The notes under the pieces were generated by a model that saw only the letters and a program-made list of their open reading frames with translations, did no database searches and was not told the origin of the DNA. A DNA stretch of 15,288 nucleotides from JACIWG01 sp049969935 (lineage in GTDB: Archaea > Thermoproteota > Nitrososphaeria > JACIWG01): positions 1 to 15,288 of the forward strand of contig JBMFNX010000030.1 of assembly GCA_049969935.1 (NCBI GenBank), in the 5' to 3' direction. Made by a program: the position numbers and the translations under genes. How positions within the stretch are numbered: position 1 is the stretch's first letter; each line of letters starts with the position of its first letter. Positions 13,173 to 15,288 of this stretch are shown here, in pieces.

Positions 13173-13676
13173 ATGTCGAGGTCCCCATTACCCTATAATC
13201 CAAAAATTCTGGAACTTTTTAGGAACCCGAAGAATCTTGGCAGAATGGATGATGCTACAGTCTCCGCTGTGGCAGGAAACCCTTCATGCGGGGACATGAT
13301 AACATTCTATCTAAAAGTTGATGAAAGAGAGGTTATTGTGAAGGCTTCATTCGAAAGCTACGGATGTGCTGCAAATATTGCGACATCAAGTATTCTAACG
13401 GAAATGGTTAAAGGCAAAAAACTTGAAGAGGCATGGCAGACTTCATGGAAGACTGTCGCAAACGAAGTAGGAGGACTTCCTGCAGTAAAATTCCATTGCG
13501 GCATATTGGCTGTTGGAGCTTTAAGGAGGGCGATAAGAAAATACTATAAAATGAAAAGCAGTATACCAGAATGGCTTCCAAGCGAGCTAACTTTTGAAGA
13601 AAGGCAGGCGCTAGAGGAAGAGGAGCTGGCGAAAATGCTTGCAAAGAAAATTGGCGAGTTTCAGGGTGAAATATAA
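13173..13676 (+). CDS. iscU: IscU-type iron-sulfur cluster scaffold with C-terminal extension
   Basis: A 167-residue scaffold on which [2Fe-2S]/[4Fe-4S] clusters are built. All three cluster Cys and the Asp of the family are present: GNPSCGD, YGCAANIATSS and FHCGILA, with VGGLPAVK before the last. The family usually ends near residue 125-130. Here about 40 further residues follow (IPEWLPSELTFEERQALEEEELAKMLAKKI), mostly charged and helical. That tail may dock the unusual IscS-like protein or SufS. The usual LPPVK Hsc recognition motif reads LPAVK, so a chaperone link is doubtful. ATG 13173 is two bases after the upstream stop, and the stop overlaps the sufS start (TAATG). Confidence 0.9.
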   Translation: MSRSPLPYNPKILELFRNPKNLGRMDDATVSAVAGNPSCGDMITFYLKVDEREVIVKASFESYGCAANIATSSILTEMVKGKKLEEAWQTSWKTVANEVGGLPAVKFHCGILAVGALRRAIRKYYKMKSSIPEWLPSELTFEERQALEEEELAKMLAKKIGEFQGEI

Positions 13677-14914
13677 TGTTTAATGTAGCTGAAGTTAGAA
13701 AAGATTTTCCAATCATCCAGAGGAAAATTAACGGCTATGATATAATATATTTTGATAGTGCGGCAACCTCACAGAAGCCAGTTCAAGTTATAGAGGCTGT
13801 AAAAGACTTTTACAGCAAATACAATGCAAACGTTCACAGAGGTGTCCACACACTTTCACAAGAAACTTCAAAAGCTTATGAGGAAGCGCATGAGGAGACT
13901 GCAAAACTTATCAATGCAAAAGGAATAGAGGAAATAGTTTTCGTAAAAAACACTACTGAGGCAATAAACTTGATAGCATACTCTTGGACCCTATATAATC
14001 TTAGTGAAGGAGATGAAGTGATAACAACGATTATGGAACATCATAGCAATATAGTGCCATGGGAAATATTGTCGAAAATAAGGGGGTTTAAAGTAAAGTA
14101 TGCTGACATAAAAGATGATGGAACACTAGACTACAAGCGTCTAGAGAAACTTGTTACAAAAAGAACAAAAGTTATAACTGTAGCACATGCATCAAACGTG
14201 ACCGGTACAGTAAACGATATAGCAAAAATTTCGAAACTCGCACACGAAAATAACGCTATTGTGGTTGTCGATGGAGCACAGTCAGTACCACACATGCCAG
14301 TTGATGTAAGAAAACTTGACATAGACTTTCTAGCCTTCTCAGGACATAAGATGCTTGCACCAACAGGTATAGGAGTATTGTATGGAAAAAAGGAGCTGCT
14401 GGAGAAAATGAATCCATTTATTGGAGGAGGTGACATGATAAGGTCAGTAAAATATAGTAAAATTGAAGACACATGCACTATAGAATGGAATAATTTACCA
14501 TGGAAGTTTGAAGCTGGAACACCAAACGTTGGAGGAGCGATCGGATTATCTGAAGCGATAAAATATCTTAAAAGACTTGGAATGGAGAACGTTCAAGAAC
14601 ACGAGCGTCAACTAACAAAATATGCTCTAAAACTATTACAAGAAGATGAGGACATAGTTTTATATGGTCCAAGAGACCCTTTAACAAAATGTGGAATAAT
14701 ATCATTTAACGTGAAGGGGATGAACCATCATGATGTCGCACTACTTTTAGACAGCTTCGGTATAATGGTTAGAAGCGGATACCATTGCGCGGAACCATTA
14801 CATCAAAGGCTAGGAGCGGGCGGTTCAGTTAGGGCAAGCTTCTACATATATAACACGAGAGAAGAAATAGAAAAGTTTGCAGAAATTCTGGAGAAGATAG
14901 AAAATGTCAGATGA
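13676..14914 (+). CDS. sufS: Cysteine desulfurase SufS (type II)
   Basis: A 412-residue PLP enzyme that takes sulfur from cysteine and leaves alanine. The motifs are canonical: FDSAATSQKP (26-35), NANVHRGVHTLS, TTEAINL (93-99), MEHHSN (120-125, with the PLP-stacking His), VVDGAQSVPH (198-206), the PLP Lys225 in FSGHK, and RSGYHCAEP with the active Cys371, typical of type II. In contrast to the IscS-like protein two genes upstream, no key residue is missing. Neither a SufE nor SufBCD gene is in the window; IscU or the small protein downstream may take the sulfur. It is translationally coupled to iscU (TAATG), and its last 11 bases overlap the next gene. Confidence 0.95.
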   Translation: MFNVAEVRKDFPIIQRKINGYDIIYFDSAATSQKPVQVIEAVKDFYSKYNANVHRGVHTLSQETSKAYEEAHEETAKLINAKGIEEIVFVKNTTEAINLIAYSWTLYNLSEGDEVITTIMEHHSNIVPWEILSKIRGFKVKYADIKDDGTLDYKRLEKLVTKRTKVITVAHASNVTGTVNDIAKISKLAHENNAIVVVDGAQSVPHMPVDVRKLDIDFLAFSGHKMLAPTGIGVLYGKKELLEKMNPFIGGGDMIRSVKYSKIEDTCTIEWNNLPWKFEAGTPNVGGAIGLSEAIKYLKRLGMENVQEHERQLTKYALKLLQEDEDIVLYGPRDPLTKCGIISFNVKGMNHHDVALLLDSFGIMVRSGYHCAEPLHQRLGAGGSVRASFYIYNTREEIEKFAEILEKIENVR

Positions 14915-15185
14915 ATTCTCTAAAAAATATATTTCACACATTGAAGAAACATGTGGGGAAGAAAAAGATATTATTGTAATATTAAAGTATGAGTCAAAAG
15001 ATGAAGCTATAAATAAAATTTTGGAAAAGGGAAACGTTACCAAATCAATATCAAATGTAGTTTATGAAATATCGTTTGGAGACAAGAGCTTAAGATTATA
15101 TAGAACAGGAAAAATATTGATGAAAAATATTAAAAGTAAAAAAGAGGCAGAAGATTTTCTAAATCAAATATTAACTTTAAAGTAA
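14904..15185 (+). CDS. Small protein of unknown function, possible TBP-like fold, in the sufS operon
   Basis: A 93-residue protein starting at ATG 14904, overlapping the end of sufS by 11 bases, so it should be made with it. I do not recognise the family. The second half reads as two strands and a helix: VVYEISFGDKSLRLYRTGKI, then a KSKKEAEDFLNQIL helix. The LRLYRTGKILMK-x-KS..EA pattern resembles the strand-turn of TATA-binding-protein-like and RNase HIII N-terminal domains (LYkSGKivv.G). The single Cys (residue 17, HIEETCGEE) could accept sulfur, but it may be incidental. A SufE-like or RNA/DNA-binding role is speculation; the tight overlap suggests a partner of SufS/IscU. Confidence 0.7.
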   Translation: MSDEFSKKYISHIEETCGEEKDIIVILKYESKDEAINKILEKGNVTKSISNVVYEISFGDKSLRLYRTGKILMKNIKSKKEAEDFLNQILTLK

Positions 15186-15211
15186 ACTAAACATCATCTA
15201 ATTGTGTTACT

Positions 15212-15288
15212 ATATTAAAAAAATTTTCAAACCTAAGGAACAGGGGAGAGGGTGCCCTGATAGCCTACTTGACAGCAGGATATCCCAC
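15212..15288 (+). CDS. trpA: Tryptophan synthase alpha subunit, N-terminal fragment cut by window edge
   Basis: The last 77 bases encode ILKKFSNLRNRGEGALIAYL then TAGYP. This is the N terminus of TrpA, which cleaves indole-3-glycerol phosphate. GALIAYLTAGYP is the conserved first strand, with the catalytic Glu and Asp beyond the window. No ATG, GTG or TTG lies in this frame between the in-frame TAA at 15188 and the conserved part. I give ATA 15212 as a possible rare start; alternatively TTG 15202 is in another frame and would reach this one if the A7 run at 15217-15223 were one base shorter. The function is clear, the start is not. Confidence 0.75.
   Translation, partial: MLKKFSNLRNRGEGALIAYLTAGYP

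Noticed and set aside
1..15288. tRNA, rRNA or riboswitch genes in the gaps
   Set aside because: The gaps are short and AT-rich, and I saw no cloverleaf, GTTCRA-type T-loop or conserved aptamer core; a covariance-model search was not possible.

Overview
The window is about 15.3 kb of AT-rich archaeal DNA. Archaeal features include TATA-type promoters (often 25-30 nt from a start, suggesting leaderless transcripts), T-tract terminators, many TTG/GTG starts, and families typical of archaea (DUF123, DUF134, DUF5320-like proteins, split LysO, inserted-ferredoxin MinD ATPases). An anaerobic, probably thermophilic member of the TACK/Thermoproteota side is my best guess, but lineage cannot be fixed from this sequence. 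No rRNA, tRNA, CRISPR array or insertion sequence was seen. Every intergenic gap is shorter than about 110 bases.

Layout. (1) Positions 1-2251, minus strand: a secreted phospholipase-D-like protein whose signal-peptide part and catalytic part lie in different frames, joined at an A7 run and cut by the window edge; a lysine exporter of the LysO family split into two overlapping genes; and a COG1237-type metallo-beta-lactamase-fold enzyme. (2) 2285-3101: a DUF123 nuclease-like gene, convergent with a DUF134 regulator. (3) 3202-7809, plus strand: an operon-like block with three aromatic-rich or coiled-coil DUF5320-like proteins, two NifX/NifB-type cofactor-carrier proteins (the first fused to the same coiled coil), two MinD-type ATPases each with an inserted two-cluster ferredoxin, and a radical SAM enzyme. 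The DUF134 gene diverges from it across two copies of an operator-like repeat flanking the TATA box. The gene content resembles the bacterial orange-protein (ORP) clusters. (4) 7878-8612: an RraA-like fragment and a DUF151 bifunctional-nuclease-domain protein. (5) 8684-11863: a one-domain DtxR-like regulator, then feoC-like, feoA and feoB for ferrous iron uptake, with an inverted-repeat element around the feo TATA box. (6) 11929-15185: an unusual class-V aminotransferase (IscS-like) with several altered PLP-pocket motifs, an IscU scaffold, a canonical SufS cysteine desulfurase and a small protein with a possible TBP-like fold. (7) The 5' end of trpA, which lacks a normal start codon.

Together, regions 3 to 6 form an iron, sulfur and metal-cofactor neighbourhood: Fe(II) is imported by FeoB under probable DtxR-type control, sulfur is mobilised by SufS and perhaps the IscS-like protein onto IscU, and the MinD/NifX block probably builds or inserts a metal cluster in a scaffold made with the DUF5320-like proteins. 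The most unusual items are the repeated 32-residue coiled-coil module shared by three neighbouring genes, the altered IscS-like enzyme, the slippery A7 frame break in the PLD gene, and the paired operator in front of the NifX/MinD operon.
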